A stretch of DNA of 64,000 nucleotides from an uncultured Gammaproteobacteria bacterium (GTDB lineage: Bacteria > Pseudomonadota > Gammaproteobacteria > GCA-001735895): contig CAMYLU010000007.1 of assembly GCA_947259485.1 (NCBI GenBank), positions 33,117 to 97,116 of the forward strand, given 5' to 3'. The notes beneath the pieces were generated by a model that searched no databases, had not been told where the DNA came from, and saw nothing but the letters and a program-made list of their open reading frames with translations. Below are positions 8,687 through 18,648 of this stretch, piece by piece (position 1 is the first letter of the stretch; each line of letters starts with the position of its first letter). A program made the translations under genes and the position numbers.

Positions 8687-11092
8687 TTATTTTAACTGCT
8701 GCTGCACTTTCTTGATCGCTTCGGCGACATCTTCCATGGTTTGCAGCCGATCTTCCAGTTCTACCGCCATCAATCTTTGAACCAGTTTGCCGATAGCTGG
8801 ATCCACGTCATCCTTGAGCTCATGAACCGGGATTGCCTTACCTTCCAGGTGCTGGAACAGCAGTGACATGGGTTCCCCGGTATAAGGGAGCTGCCCGGAG
8901 AACATCCCGTAAGCGATGATGCCAAGCGCATAAATATCGCTGCGATGATCTGCATCCTGGCCCTTGGCACGTTCCGGCGACAGGTAGGCTGGCGTTCCAA
9001 TGATCGAGCCGGTCTTGGTCAGGGTTGAGTCGGCATTCGAGGAGGCCGAGGCGATACCGAAATCGACGATTTTAACCAGTCCTGAGTCATCCATCAGGAT
9101 ATTGCTTGGCTTTAAGTCGCGGTGGATGACTTGCTGGTTATGCGCCGCTGCCATACCGTTAGCGACCTGCAGCAGAATATCAAGCCCTTCCTCGGGTCCA
9201 AAAAACTTGGTTTCCTTCAGGTACTCGTCGATCCCCTTGCTATCGAAGTACTCCATCGATATCGCGCTGAGGTTGTCATTGAACAACATATCATGGATAC
9301 GAATAACGTTCGGGTGACTCACTTTGCGAGAGTACTTTACTTCCCGCAGAAACCGTTCGCGAGACGATTCCTCGGCGGTTAGTTCGGGATGCATGAATTT
9401 CAATATCAGGGGCTCGCCGACCATTTCATCCGTGGCCAGCATGACCCGCCCCATCGCGCCACGTCCGATTTCCTTATCGATACGAAATCGATCCATCCAC
9501 AGGTCTCCCTTCTTGAAGTCTTCTATGTTTTGTTGCGGCGGTGGCGGCGGTGCTGGTGCAACCGGAGCTGGATTCGTGCCCTGCTCGACCGACTGGGTAT
9601 CTTCAAACTTGATCAGGCGGGTATCGAAATAAGTTGCCTGGTCAACATTGAGTTGCGGCAAACCGAATTCTTCGGTTAATCGATTGACGACTTCACCCGC
9701 GGTATCGCGTACCGTGGCCTGCAGTGTCGGGACTTTTTGCATTAACTTATCGCGCACGGTCTTGGCATGTCGCTTGCCCGTGAGCTTGCCAATCGCTTCG
9801 AGTGCTTCCCTTTGTATCAACGCCTCGGGCATACGCAGGCAGTTAAATGAAATTTCAAGTCCTTTGCTAAAGCCGAGATCCGCCACGGCTTTTAGCACCG
9901 CAGGTGCCGACTCAGGCCATTTAACAATTACCTTTTTCAGCAGATCTATCGATTCGCGCTTATTCGATCTGCCAATAGAGGCGATCGCACCATCGCGTAC
10001 CTGCCAGTCTTCGTGCAAGGCATTTTCCCAGAGCTGCTCCAGGTCCGCCGGGTCGATATTTTGTGCAGCAAACCGCTGCGCCTGTTCCCGGACAAATTCG
10101 TTTTCGTGTTCAATCAAACTGCCTGCCGCAATGTAAAGCTTGTCATTACCAAATCTTTGCAAACACTTCAGGGACTGTTCCTTGCCCCACCATTCCTGAT
10201 TCTCAAGTAATTTGAGAAACTTTTCCAGGCTCTCCGGGGTGACGTATTTGACGAAGAGTCTGATAAAAATCTGGCGAATTTCGTCCGATTTACCACAAGT
10301 CCAGGGAGCCAGCTTGGACACCAGTTCAGCATCCGCCTGTGCCTTCAGCACTTCGATCGCCATCTCGCGTTCGACTTCGGACATGGATTCGACAAAAGGC
10401 AGCACCACCGAGGCATCAAATTTAACCGGGAGGCTCTTTAAAGCCTTCAAAGCTTCGATCACGACTGTCTTGTTATCATCCGTTAAAAACTTGCCGATCT
10501 GTTGCGCCACAGCAGGCTGATCAACCTGGCTAAAATAACGCAGTAGCAATATTTTAACCGATGGACTACCTATCGATTCCGGATCAATGTGCAGCACCTC
10601 GAGGTCAAGCGGAACAACCGAATCTGGCGCCAGCTTAAGCAATTGCTCAGCGTGTCCCTTATCCAGCTTGAGTGCATTGGTTATTATCTGCTCAGGCTTG
10701 AGACGCTCGCGCTGGAAAGCAAGTATGTCGATAACCTCGGTTTGGGAAACATCGGATTCATGCAGTTTTTTAAACAGTTTGCTGGGGTTGATCTGTGCCG
10801 ACTTTGAAAGTATCGATGCCGCGGTCGAGCGAATCTTGGTGGCATCGTTTTCGAGACTATTTAGAAACAGCTCTTCGTTAGTACCTTCAGCGTTTTCCAG
10901 GCAAATCTCGGTCAGCATTGCCTGATGAACCCCGGAAGTCTCCGGGATTATTTGGATCAAGTGTTCCAGCGAATCCCTGGAAGACTGACGCAGCTTATCA
11001 ACGAGCGCAGCGCCCTTAGCACTCTCCAGATCGTCACAATCCAGGAATTGTTTCAGGGTTCTTTTGAAAAGAATTGAGCCTAACACCGCCAT
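8687..11092 (-). CDS. Serine/threonine protein kinase with N-terminal HEAT-like repeats
   Basis: An 801-residue cytoplasmic protein. The first 480 or so residues are helical HEAT-like repeats (for example ENEFVREQAQRFAAQNI and EDWQVRDGAIASIG). After a proline-rich linker (PAPVAPAPPPPPQQN) comes a Hanks-type kinase: glycine loop IGRGAMGRVMLA, ATP-anchoring lysine in LILKFMHPEL, catalytic loop HRDLKPSNILMD, DFG in KIVDFGIAS and an activation segment ending GTPAYLSPERAKG. All catalytic residues are present. No membrane anchor or PASTA repeats are seen. Placing the repeats before the kinase is unusual. A PP2C phosphatase fusion lies 23 kb away on the same strand and could be an opposing partner (inference). 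Confidence 0.9.
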   Translation of the reverse strand: MAVLGSILFKRTLKQFLDCDDLESAKGAALVDKLRQSSRDSLEHLIQIIPETSGVHQAMLTEICLENAEGTNEELFLNSLENDATKIRSTAASILSKSAQINPSKLFKKLHESDVSQTEVIDILAFQRERLKPEQIITNALKLDKGHAEQLLKLAPDSVVPLDLEVLHIDPESIGSPSVKILLLRYFSQVDQPAVAQQIGKFLTDDNKTVVIEALKALKSLPVKFDASVVLPFVESMSEVEREMAIEVLKAQADAELVSKLAPWTCGKSDEIRQIFIRLFVKYVTPESLEKFLKLLENQEWWGKEQSLKCLQRFGNDKLYIAAGSLIEHENEFVREQAQRFAAQNIDPADLEQLWENALHEDWQVRDGAIASIGRSNKRESIDLLKKVIVKWPESAPAVLKAVADLGFSKGLEISFNCLRMPEALIQREALEAIGKLTGKRHAKTVRDKLMQKVPTLQATVRDTAGEVVNRLTEEFGLPQLNVDQATYFDTRLIKFEDTQSVEQGTNPAPVAPAPPPPPQQNIEDFKKGDLWMDRFRIDKEIGRGAMGRVMLATDEMVGEPLILKFMHPELTAEESSRERFLREVKYSRKVSHPNVIRIHDMLFNDNLSAISMEYFDSKGIDEYLKETKFFGPEEGLDILLQVANGMAAAHNQQVIHRDLKPSNILMDDSGLVKIVDFGIASASSNADSTLTKTGSIIGTPAYLSPERAKGQDADHRSDIYALGIIAYGMFSGQLPYTGEPMSLLFQHLEGKAIPVHELKDDVDPAIGKLVQRLMAVELEDRLQTMEDVAEAIKKVQQQLK

Positions 11093-11202
11093 GTTTTTAT
11101 AATTTAGCCTTCAATCTGCGCAACTGCCACCTCTACGACAGGATTATAGACGCAAATCACCCTAAAAAGGTCAGCTTAAGCTTATTTTGCTTGTACCAAT
11201 TT

Positions 11203-13791
11203 TCAGTTTAAGCGTCGTTTTGTGAAACTGAAATGCTGCTCATCGTCAATATCGACAGAAATCTGATCACCCGCTTCGAATTCTCCCGCTAATATCGACA
11301 TCGCAACCGGGTTTTCAATCGCCTGCTGAATCTCCCGCTTCAACGGACGGGCACCGTATACCGGGTCAAAACCGAGTTCACCAAGCAAGTCCATCGCGGC
11401 ATCGCTGAAAGAGATGCCGATATCCTTCTCTTTCAGGCGTGCTGTTAATGCCTGCAACTGAATCTCGGCAATGGCGCGTATTTGCTGCTGGGTCAGGGAA
11501 TGGAAAACTACTGATTCATCGATACGATTAATGAATTCGGGCCTGAAATGGTTTGCAACCTGCTCCATCACCGCCAACTTGATTTGATCATAGTTTTGTT
11601 CACCGGCCAGGGCCTGAATCTCGGTCGAACCAAGATTCGAGGTCATAACGATGACGCAGTTACGAAAGTCAACTGTGCGCCCCTGACCGTCGGTAAGCCT
11701 GCCATCATCAAGCACCTGTAAAAGAATATTGAACACATCCGGATGTGCTTTCTCGATCTCATCCAGCAGGATCACCGAGTAGGGACGGCGGCGCACTGCC
11801 TCGGTCAGATATCCACCTTCTTCGTAGCCGACGTATCCCGGCGGAGCACCCACCAGGCGTGCGACACTGTGCTTTTCCATGAATTCCGACATATCGATAC
11901 GAATCATTGCATCTTCGGTATCGAACAGGAAGTTCGTCAGGGCCTTGGTTAACTCGGTCTTACCAACCCCGGTTGGCCCCAGAAACAGGAATGAACCGTT
12001 GGGACGCGCCGGGTCCGAAAGACCCGCGCGTGAGCGTCGAATCGCGTCCGCTACGGCCTTCACCGCTTCACCCTGACCAATTACTCGCTCTGCCAGCATG
12101 GTTTCCATATTGAGCAGTTTTTCCCGTTCCGATCCAAGCATCTTGGATACCGGAATACCGGTCCACCTCGACACAATCGACGCGATTTCCTCTTCACCAA
12201 CCTTGTTGATCAACAACTTCATGTCCTGCGTTTCGGCACTGGCCGCAAGGTTGAGCTGTTTTTCGAGTTCCGGGATACGTCCGTACTGCAGCTCGGACAT
12301 ACGCGCGAGGTCTCCCGCACGCTGTGCGGTTTCGAGATCAAGCCGTGCTCGCTCGAGAGCCTCCTTGATATGAGTGGTACCCTGCAGTGCGGCCTTTTCG
12401 GCCTTCCAGACTTCATCCAGATCAGAATACTCGCGCTCGAGTTTTCCGATTTCGTCTTCCAGGGTCGTGCGTCGTTTCACGCTCGCAGAATCGCTTTCTT
12501 TTTTAAGCGCTTCCTGCTCGATCTTGAGCTGGATCAGTCGTCTTTCGAGACGGTCCATATCTTCCGGCTTGGAGTCAATTTCCATACGGATCCGGCTGGC
12601 CGCCTCGTCAATCAGGTCGATAGCCTTGTCCGGTAACTGCCGATCAGCAATATAGCGGTAAGACAGGGTCGCCGCTGCGACTATCGCCGGATCAGTTATA
12701 TCAACGCCATGATGAACTTCGTAGCGCTCTTTCAGGCCTCGCAATATAGCGATCGTATCCTCGACACTCGGCTCCTGTACCAATACCTTTTGAAAGCGTC
12801 GTTCAAGCGCAGCATCTTTCTCGAGATATTGCCGGTATTCATCCAGCGTGGTCGCGCCAATGCAGTGCAGTTCGCCACGCGATAAGGCTGGCTTGAGCAT
12901 GTTGCCGGCGTCCATTGCACCTTCGGCCTTTCCTGCGCCAACCATGGTGTGCAATTCGTCGATAAACAGGATTATTTGTCCCTCTTGCTTGCCGAGGTCA
13001 TGTAATACCGCCTTCAGGCGTTCTTCAAATTCACCCCGGAACTTGGCACCCGCGATCAGGGAACCCATATCGAGCGACAAAACGCGTTTATGTTTCAATC
13101 CCTCGGGAACCTCACCATTGACAATGCGCTGAGCGAGACCCTCGACAATTGCCGTTTTGCCAACCCCAGGCTCACCGATTAATACTGGATTATTCTTGGT
13201 GCGACGCTGCAACACCTGGATCGCGCGTCGAATTTCCTCGTCACGCCCGATGACAGGATCAAGTTTTCCCTGCTCGGCACGCTCGGTTAAATCGATGGTG
13301 TACTTTTCCAGCGCCATGCGCTGGTCTTCAGCATTGGCATCGTTCACCGACTGTCCACCTCGAATCGCGTCAACTGCCGCGGCGAGGGTCTGCTGGTTGG
13401 CACCGGCGGATTTTAATAAATCACTTAGCGGTCCTTTTTCTTGGATCGCTGCCAGCACAAACAATTCACTGGAGATAAACTGGTCTTTTCGCTCCTGTGC
13501 AAGCTTATCGGTGACATTGAGTAACTTCCCGAGCGCGTTTGAAATATGCAGCTCACCGCCAGTGCCTTCGACGCCTGGCAGCTTATCCAGCAATTCACCC
13601 AATTGGGATCGAAGCAGGTTAATATTGACTCCCGCATGCGAAAACAACGGCCGTACCGACCCACCTTGCTGGTCAAGTAATGCGATCATCAAGTGTACCG
13701 GCTCTATAAACTGGTGATCGCGGCCAACGGCAATTGACTGCGCGTCAGACAGGGCTTCCTGGAATTTGCTGGTCAAGCGATCCATACGCAT
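11203..13791 (-). CDS. clpB: ATP-dependent disaggregase ClpB
   Basis: An 862-residue Hsp100 protein of full ClpB length. Features in order are the Clp N-terminal repeat domain, AAA1 with Walker [15 protein letters not shown] and Walker [10 protein letters not shown], the long coiled-coil middle domain that separates ClpB from ClpA/ClpC (about residues 410-520), and AAA2 with [14 protein letters not shown] and [11 protein letters not shown]. It rescues aggregated proteins with DnaK. It follows pgeF with a 79-base gap that contains a 9-bp inverted repeat. I looked for a heat-shock promoter there and found no convincing one. The rluD-pgeF-clpB order is conserved in gammaproteobacteria. Confidence 0.98.
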   Translation of the reverse strand: MRMDRLTSKFQEALSDAQSIAVGRDHQFIEPVHLMIALLDQQGGSVRPLFSHAGVNINLLRSQLGELLDKLPGVEGTGGELHISNALGKLLNVTDKLAQERKDQFISSELFVLAAIQEKGPLSDLLKSAGANQQTLAAAVDAIRGGQSVNDANAEDQRMALEKYTIDLTERAEQGKLDPVIGRDEEIRRAIQVLQRRTKNNPVLIGEPGVGKTAIVEGLAQRIVNGEVPEGLKHKRVLSLDMGSLIAGAKFRGEFEERLKAVLHDLGKQEGQIILFIDELHTMVGAGKAEGAMDAGNMLKPALSRGELHCIGATTLDEYRQYLEKDAALERRFQKVLVQEPSVEDTIAILRGLKERYEVHHGVDITDPAIVAAATLSYRYIADRQLPDKAIDLIDEAASRIRMEIDSKPEDMDRLERRLIQLKIEQEALKKESDSASVKRRTTLEDEIGKLEREYSDLDEVWKAEKAALQGTTHIKEALERARLDLETAQRAGDLARMSELQYGRIPELEKQLNLAASAETQDMKLLINKVGEEEIASIVSRWTGIPVSKMLGSEREKLLNMETMLAERVIGQGEAVKAVADAIRRSRAGLSDPARPNGSFLFLGPTGVGKTELTKALTNFLFDTEDAMIRIDMSEFMEKHSVARLVGAPPGYVGYEEGGYLTEAVRRRPYSVILLDEIEKAHPDVFNILLQVLDDGRLTDGQGRTVDFRNCVIVMTSNLGSTEIQALAGEQNYDQIKLAVMEQVANHFRPEFINRIDESVVFHSLTQQQIRAIAEIQLQALTARLKEKDIGISFSDAAMDLLGELGFDPVYGARPLKREIQQAIENPVAMSILAGEFEAGDQISVDIDDEQHFSFTKRRLN

Positions 13792-13818
13792 TGAATCAGT
13801 CCTCTAAACATTAAAATC

Positions 13819-13861
13819 TTTGGGGTTAAATAAGACTAACACCCGGTTTTTCAACCCCAAA
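13819..13861. other. 9-bp inverted repeat upstream of clpB
   Basis: tttggggtt at 13819-13827 is perfectly repeated in inverse at 13853-13861 (aaccccaaa), with a 25-base spacer, in the short gap between pgeF and clpB. It could be a weak hairpin between the genes or an operator. No T-run follows the stem on the coding strand, so it is not a clear terminator, and the spacing does not fit a sigma-32 promoter. Confidence 0.4.
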
Positions 13862-13870
13862 CCGCGTGGA

Positions 13871-14596
13871 TTAGTTGATCCAGATCAATGATGCCATGCG
13901 GCCCGTGGTCGCATTTCGGCGATAAGAAAAAAAACGGTCGGCATCACGGTAACTACAACCGGGATCACGGTAAACATCGACTACACCCTGCCTTTTCAAC
14001 ACCCGTTCAGCAAGACCTGCGAGATCACACAGCCAGTGCCCCTTGCGATTCTCCTTGAAGAAGGATTCTGCATCCTGTATCGATGCGATAAAGGCGCTAC
14101 GCACCTCTCCACCGACTTCAAAATTTTGCTGCGAAATGCCGGGTCCGATCCAGGCCTGAAGTTGTGCACCGCAAGACTCCATGCTGGCAAGCGTGCCCTG
14201 AATTACTCCCGCCTGCAGGCCACGCCAGCCGGCATGCACCGCGGCGACCTCGCTGCCATCACGATTACAAACCAGGATCGGCAGGCAATCGGCTGTCATC
14301 ACCACCGCGACGACCCCGGGTTGACGCGTGATCGCTGCATCAGCATCACGGCTATTGTCCAGCTCCAAAGTGACGGCATGGGTGCCATGGGTCTGGTTAA
14401 TCCAGCAAGGTTCGGCAGGCAGGTTCAGCTGCTGCAACAGCTCGCGATTTCGTGCAACATGGACAGGATCGTCACCCACATGCAGTGCCAGATTTAAGCT
14501 GTCGAACGGAGCCTCACCAACACCTCCTAGGCGAGTAGTCGTATAGGCACAAACACCCGGTGGCGCGACCCAGCCCGGCTTAATGGTATCAATCAT
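13871..14596 (-). CDS. pgeF: Laccase-domain protein PgeF (YfiH family)
   Basis: A 241-residue multicopper-polyphenol-oxidase-fold protein. Putative metal-site residues are in NQTHGTHAVTL, TADCLPILV and AAVHAGWRGLQAGVI, followed by the conserved IGPGISQQNFEVG. Family members act as purine nucleoside phosphorylases/deaminases, and in E. coli YfiH/PgeF prevents L-Ser being built into peptidoglycan instead of L-Ala. Its start overlaps the end of rluD by eight bases, so the two are surely co-transcribed, and clpB follows. It is cytoplasmic, with no signal peptide. Confidence 0.92.
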   Translation of the reverse strand: MIDTIKPGWVAPPGVCAYTTTRLGGVGEAPFDSLNLALHVGDDPVHVARNRELLQQLNLPAEPCWINQTHGTHAVTLELDNSRDADAAITRQPGVVAVVMTADCLPILVCNRDGSEVAAVHAGWRGLQAGVIQGTLASMESCGAQLQAWIGPGISQQNFEVGGEVRSAFIASIQDAESFFKENRKGHWLCDLAGLAERVLKRQGVVDVYRDPGCSYRDADRFFSYRRNATTGRMASLIWIN

Positions 14597-15533
14597 AGCG
14601 TATCAGTGCCTCGAGCAAGCTTTCGAAATCTTCCGCTAACGGCGCCTCAAAGCTAACCATCTCGTGGCTGCGCGGATGCTCAAAACTCAGTCGTTGCGCA
14701 TGCAGCGCCTGTCGCTTAAAGTCCTGAACTAAAGGTTGCAATGCGGTGTCAATTCCAGCCGGAATACGGGCCCGCCCGCCATAAACGCCATCTCCGAGTA
14801 ACGGGTAGTTTAGATGCGCCATGTGCACCCGGATTTGATGAGTACGTCCCGTTTCGAGCTGTATATTTATCAAGCTATAGTGATTGAATTTTCGCGCTAC
14901 CTGGAAATGCGTTATCGCTAATTTACCGCCTGCCTGTACTGACATCTTTTTACGATTCTGAGGATGTCTGCCGATGCCGGTCTCGATGCTGCGACCCGCG
15001 GTAACGACGCCCTGGGTTAGCGCCACATATTCACGTTTCACCAGGCGCTGCTGCAATTGATCGATAAGCCAGCTATGCGCGGTCAGATTACGGGCGACTA
15101 CCATCACCCCGGTAGTATCCTTATCCAGACGATGCACAATACCCGCACGAGGCAATTGTTGCAGCCGCGAATCGTGCGCGAGTAATCCATTAACCAGGGT
15201 TCCATCGGGATGCCCGGCAGCGGGATGCACTACCAGGTTGGACGGCTTGTTCACCACGATAATATCTTCATCCTGATAGAGGATATCGAACTTGATAGCT
15301 TGCGGCTGGTCTGAAGTTATTACCTGCTCGGGAACATCCAGGTCGACCAGGTCACCGCTGTAAACCTTTTGCCTGGGCTTACAGAGTTCATCGTTCACGG
15401 TTACCAGTCCCTGCTGAATCCATTGTTGAATCCTGGAACGCGAGTAGTCGGGAAGTAGCAGGTGCAAAGCATGATCAAGTCGGTTCCCAGCCTGCTGATT
15501 CTCAATCTGGAAACTTTGCTGAATTAATTTCAT
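14589..15533 (-). CDS. rluD: 23S rRNA pseudouridine synthase RluD
   Basis: A 314-residue protein with an N-terminal S4 RNA-binding domain (RIQQWIQQGLVTVNDELCKP) and the RluA-family catalytic block RAGIVHRLDKDTTGVMVVAR, whose aspartate is the nucleophile. The later ETGRTHQIRVHMAHLNYPLL is the second family signature. RluD modifies uridines 1911, 1915 and 1917 in helix 69 of 23S rRNA. The S4 domain and the neighbour pgeF distinguish it from RluA and RluC. It is divergent from bamD with 65 bases between starts, as in many gammaproteobacteria. Confidence 0.95.
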   Translation of the reverse strand: MKLIQQSFQIENQQAGNRLDHALHLLLPDYSRSRIQQWIQQGLVTVNDELCKPRQKVYSGDLVDLDVPEQVITSDQPQAIKFDILYQDEDIIVVNKPSNLVVHPAAGHPDGTLVNGLLAHDSRLQQLPRAGIVHRLDKDTTGVMVVARNLTAHSWLIDQLQQRLVKREYVALTQGVVTAGRSIETGIGRHPQNRKKMSVQAGGKLAITHFQVARKFNHYSLINIQLETGRTHQIRVHMAHLNYPLLGDGVYGGRARIPAGIDTALQPLVQDFKRQALHAQRLSFEHPRSHEMVSFEAPLAEDFESLLEALIRYD

Positions 15534-15598
15534 GCGCTCGTTATACTATTCGTTTTTCATCCAACAGGTCGCCTGATATTAACAAAGTAGTTACGACA

Positions 15599-16336
15599 AT
15601 GCGTTTCATTATTTACATTACAATCGCAATCAGCCTGGCTGCCTGTGGCGGCGCCAGTGAGAATATCGATCCCACCGCGGACTGGAGCGTGGAAAAGTTC
15701 TACCTCGAAGCTCGTGGTGAACTCGCCAATGAAAACTACCTGACTGCAATCGAGTACTACGAGACACTGGAATCCAGGTTTCCATTTGGCAAATACGCCA
15801 CCCAGGCGCAAATCGACGTCGCTTACGCCTACTATAAATTCAACGAGCCGGAATCAGCGATCACAGCACTTGACCGATTTATTAAACTCCATCCGCGAGA
15901 CGATTCGGTAGACTACGCCTATTACCTGAAAGGCCTGGTCAATTTCGAACGCGGTGGCACTATCCTGGACGCGCTGGTGGAGCGCGATTTGTCGCAATTC
16001 GACAGGAATCTATTGCTAAACGCATACCGTGATTTCAAACTGTTGGTGCAACGCTTCCCGGATAGCAAATATACCCCCGATGCAACCAGGCGCATGATCC
16101 ACCTGCGCAATGAGTTAGCCCGCGCCGATTTCAATATCGCCAACTACTATGCGTCACGAGACGCATGGGTCGCTGTTGCAAATCGCACCAGGTTAATCTT
16201 ACGCGACTACCAGGGATCAAGCGTGATCAGATCCACGCTCGAATTGCAACTTCAGGCCTACCAGGCGCTGGGACTGGACGAGCTCGCGCGCAATACGCAG
16301 CGCATTATTGATTTGAACTATAACCAGGATTCCTGA
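15599..16336 (+). CDS. bamD: Outer membrane assembly lipoprotein BamD
   Basis: A 245-residue lipoprotein: a short signal peptide ending in the lipobox LAAC (cysteine near residue 17), then TPR-like helices (YEKFN-type repeats such as GKYATQAQIDVAYAYYKF and DDSVDYAYYLKGLVNF). Length and repeat order match BamD/ComL, the essential helper of BamA for inserting beta-barrel proteins in the outer membrane. Its TGA stop shares a base with the ATG of the next gene. It is divergent from rluD, a conserved arrangement that supports the call over other TPR lipoproteins. Confidence 0.95.
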   Translation: MRFIIYITIAISLAACGGASENIDPTADWSVEKFYLEARGELANENYLTAIEYYETLESRFPFGKYATQAQIDVAYAYYKFNEPESAITALDRFIKLHPRDDSVDYAYYLKGLVNFERGGTILDALVERDLSQFDRNLLLNAYRDFKLLVQRFPDSKYTPDATRRMIHLRNELARADFNIANYYASRDAWVAVANRTRLILRDYQGSSVIRSTLELQLQAYQALGLDELARNTQRIIDLNYNQDS

Positions 16337-17379
16337 TGCAGTATCGGCAACTCGGCCATAGCGATATCCAGGTAAGTGAGATCTGCCTGGGTTCGATGAC
16401 CTGGGGCACCCAGAATAGCGAAGCCGAAGGACATGCCCAGATTGACCATGCGCTTGATAACGGAGTCAATTTCATCGATACCGCCGAACTGTATCCGGCC
16501 ATACCGATGACCGCTAAAACTACCGGGAGAACCGAAGAAATTATCGGTACCTGGTTAAAGACATCGGCTAGGCGTGACCAGGTAATCCTGGCCAGTAAAG
16601 TTGCTGGAATAGACAGCGCAGATGTGCAGGATGGCATTGCTATAAGCCCCGAGAAGATCCGTGTGAGTATCGAAGGCAGCCTTAAACGATTACAAACTGA
16701 CTATATCGACCTGTATCAACTGCACTGGCCAAATCGCGGGCATTATCATTTTCGTCGCAATTGGAGCTACGATCCTACCGACCAGGATAAACAGGAAACC
16801 CTCGATCATATTTTTACGACCCTTGAATACCTGGGCGAATTGGTGGCGGCGGGCAAGATACGCACAATCGGCCTTTCCAATGAAACCTGTTGGGGCAGCT
16901 GTCAGTTTTTACAAATTGCGGATGCCAATGGCTTCCCCCGAGTCGTCTCGTTGCAAAATGAATATAGCCTGATGTATCGCACTCATGATCTTGACCTGGC
17001 GGAGTTTTCACACCACGAAAAAGTCGGGCTTTTACCATACTCACCCCTGGCCTGCGGCATGCTGACCGGAAAATATGAAAACGGTACCAGCCCCGATGGC
17101 TCGCGCCTGACAATTACTCCTGATCTTTATGGCCGCGTCAACGACGGGACCTGGCCAGTGGTAGACGCATACGTATCGATCGCGCGTAAACATGGTATCA
17201 ATCCCGCCCAGATGGCAATTGCGTTCTGTAACCAAAGACCCTTCGTAACTTCTAGTATTATTGGTGCCACCAGCCTTGAGCAACTTGCCGTCAACATCGG
17301 CGCCGCCGAGCTTGAATTGAGTGAGGAAGTGCTCGAAGATATACAGTCAGTATATCGTCTCAACCCGGTACCCTATTAG
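16336..17379 (+). CDS. tas: Aldo/keto reductase, Tas-like
   Basis: A 347-residue (beta/alpha)8 oxidoreductase, nearly the same length as E. coli Tas. The catalytic tetrad is visible: Asp and Tyr in FIDTAELYP (near residues 52 and 57), Lys in VILASKVAG and His in DLYQLHWPNR. The C-terminal NADPH-binding stretch includes SSIIGATSLEQLAVNIGAAE. Physiological substrate unknown. It overlaps the bamD stop by one base (TGATG), so translation is probably coupled, although no shared function is apparent. The segment LYPAIPMTAKTTGRTEE matches the Tas-specific insertion. Confidence 0.9.
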   Translation: MQYRQLGHSDIQVSEICLGSMTWGTQNSEAEGHAQIDHALDNGVNFIDTAELYPAIPMTAKTTGRTEEIIGTWLKTSARRDQVILASKVAGIDSADVQDGIAISPEKIRVSIEGSLKRLQTDYIDLYQLHWPNRGHYHFRRNWSYDPTDQDKQETLDHIFTTLEYLGELVAAGKIRTIGLSNETCWGSCQFLQIADANGFPRVVSLQNEYSLMYRTHDLDLAEFSHHEKVGLLPYSPLACGMLTGKYENGTSPDGSRLTITPDLYGRVNDGTWPVVDAYVSIARKHGINPAQMAIAFCNQRPFVTSSIIGATSLEQLAVNIGAAELELSEEVLEDIQSVYRLNPVPY

Positions 17380-17388
17380 ACAATAGCC

Positions 17389-18219
17389 ATGAACCAAGCA
17401 GACATAGTTGCCGAAATGCAGGTAATGCCCGAAATCGATGTCAAATATGAAATCAGACGCCGGGTCGACTTTATCAAGTATCAACTCGAACTGAGCGGCC
17501 AAAAAGCGCTTGTTCTTGGAATCAGTGGAGGTATCGATTCCTGTACCTGCGGCCGACTGGCGCAAATTGCAGTCGATGAACTCAACCAGGATTCCAACGG
17601 ATATCGTTTCATCGCGGTACGCCTGCCTTATGCCTCCCAGGCAGACGAGACTGACGCGCAACTGGCGCTCGATTTTATCCTGCCGAGCCACAGTGTTACG
17701 GTCAACGTACAATCCGGCACTGATGCAATCCACGAGACAACGCTGGCCGCACTCGCCGAGCAGGGACTGGCTGATCAGACAGCCGATAAGCAGGATTTCG
17801 TCAAGGGCAATGTCAAGGCGCGTATGCGCATGATCGCGCAATATGAAATCGCCGGATTACTTGAAGGCCTGGTGCTCGGTACCGATCACTCCGCCGAGAA
17901 CGTGACCGGTTTCTATACCAAGTATGGCGACGGTGCCTGTGATATTGCCCCGTTATTCGGGCTCAGCAAGCGCCAGGTTCGACAGCTGGCCACACAACTC
18001 GGTGCGCCGGAAAAAATTATCACCAAGACTCCGACAGCAGATCTCGAGTCCCTGGCACCGTCCAAACCCGATGAGGAAACGCTCGGCCTGACCTACGAGC
18101 AGATCGACGATTTCCTCGAAGGCAAAAAAATCGATCCCGAGGTCGAGCATCGCATCATCCACATCTTCCTCACCACCGCCCACAAACGCCAGCCCATCGC
18201 CACCGTCTACGACCAATAG
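17389..18219 (+). CDS. nadE: NH3-dependent NAD+ synthetase NadE
   Basis: A 276-residue N-type ATP pyrophosphatase. The PP-loop is [16 protein letters not shown], and other substrate-binding blocks are [15 protein letters not shown] and [21 protein letters not shown]. There is no N-terminal amidase domain, so this is the ammonia-dependent form that adenylates and amidates deamido-NAD. The start ATG lies nine bases after the reductase stop. The stop is followed by a 430-base repeat-rich gap before the convergent lipA gene. nadA in the same window provides the early part of the pathway. Confidence 0.97.
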   Translation: MNQADIVAEMQVMPEIDVKYEIRRRVDFIKYQLELSGQKALVLGISGGIDSCTCGRLAQIAVDELNQDSNGYRFIAVRLPYASQADETDAQLALDFILPSHSVTVNVQSGTDAIHETTLAALAEQGLADQTADKQDFVKGNVKARMRMIAQYEIAGLLEGLVLGTDHSAENVTGFYTKYGDGACDIAPLFGLSKRQVRQLATQLGAPEKIITKTPTADLESLAPSKPDEETLGLTYEQIDDFLEGKKIDPEVEHRIIHIFLTTAHKRQPIATVYDQ

Positions 18220-18237
18220 CCCCGTAAGAGTACCAAC

Positions 18238-18381
18238 GCCACCTCGGGGGAAGTTTCCAAAAGACGCTCCCAACCGGCGCAAGCGCCGGTTGGTCCATCC
18301 ATGGAATCGCTTGGAGCCCGATGCGTCGGACCGCGGCATCCATGCCTCGCTACACTTTTGAAAACTTCCCCCCGAGGTGGC
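18238..18381. repeat. Hairpin element type B, copy 2 (inverted orientation)
   Basis: Arms at 18238-18263 and 18355-18381 pair with one single-base gap and one mismatch. The 91-base interior matches the reverse complement of the other two B copies, including the ccaaccggcgc/gcgccggttgg palindrome and two ATCCAT loops (ggtccatccatgg and gcatccatgc types), but has an extra insertion of about 13 bases near 18320-18335. The arm sequence between its conserved outer and inner ends differs from the other copies while remaining self-complementary. It lies just after nadE. Confidence 0.85.
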
Positions 18382-18394
18382 TACATACTTGGTA

Positions 18395-18589
18395 GGCAAC
18401 CGAAGAAATTGCTTGCGACGTAAAGACTGGGTGCCGAAAAAGTATTAATTTTAAAGGGTCAGGCCGCAGGGATGCGGCCTGTGGCGAGTCGAGACAGGGA
18501 CGTCGAGTCTCGCCTTGCCCTTTAAAATTACTACTTTTTCGGGAAGCCGCAGGCCACCCAGTCAGTCGCAAGTGATTTTTTCGGTTGCC
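18395..18589. repeat. Nested hairpin element type C
   Basis: A 195-base palindromic structure with three stacked stems: 18395-18419 with 18565-18589 (22 of 25 paired), 18426-18433 with 18555-18562 (actgggtg/cacccagt, perfect), and 18434-18458 with 18518-18542 (24 of 25). The interior has two small hairpins; read on the minus strand their loops contain ATCCCT and GTCCCT, like those of type A. It is adjacent to a type B element and fills the nadE-lipA convergent gap. No protein-coding potential is apparent. Confidence 0.85.
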
Positions 18590-18648
18590 GATATTGGATT
18601 GGGCGGCCCCGCACAACTATCCAGTATAAGTCTGGAACGATGAATTGA

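Noticed and set aside
13792..13870. Possible sigma-32 heat-shock promoter before clpB
   Set aside because: TTGAAA and CCCC-like boxes are present on the coding strand, but about 23 bases apart, too far for a sigma-32 promoter.
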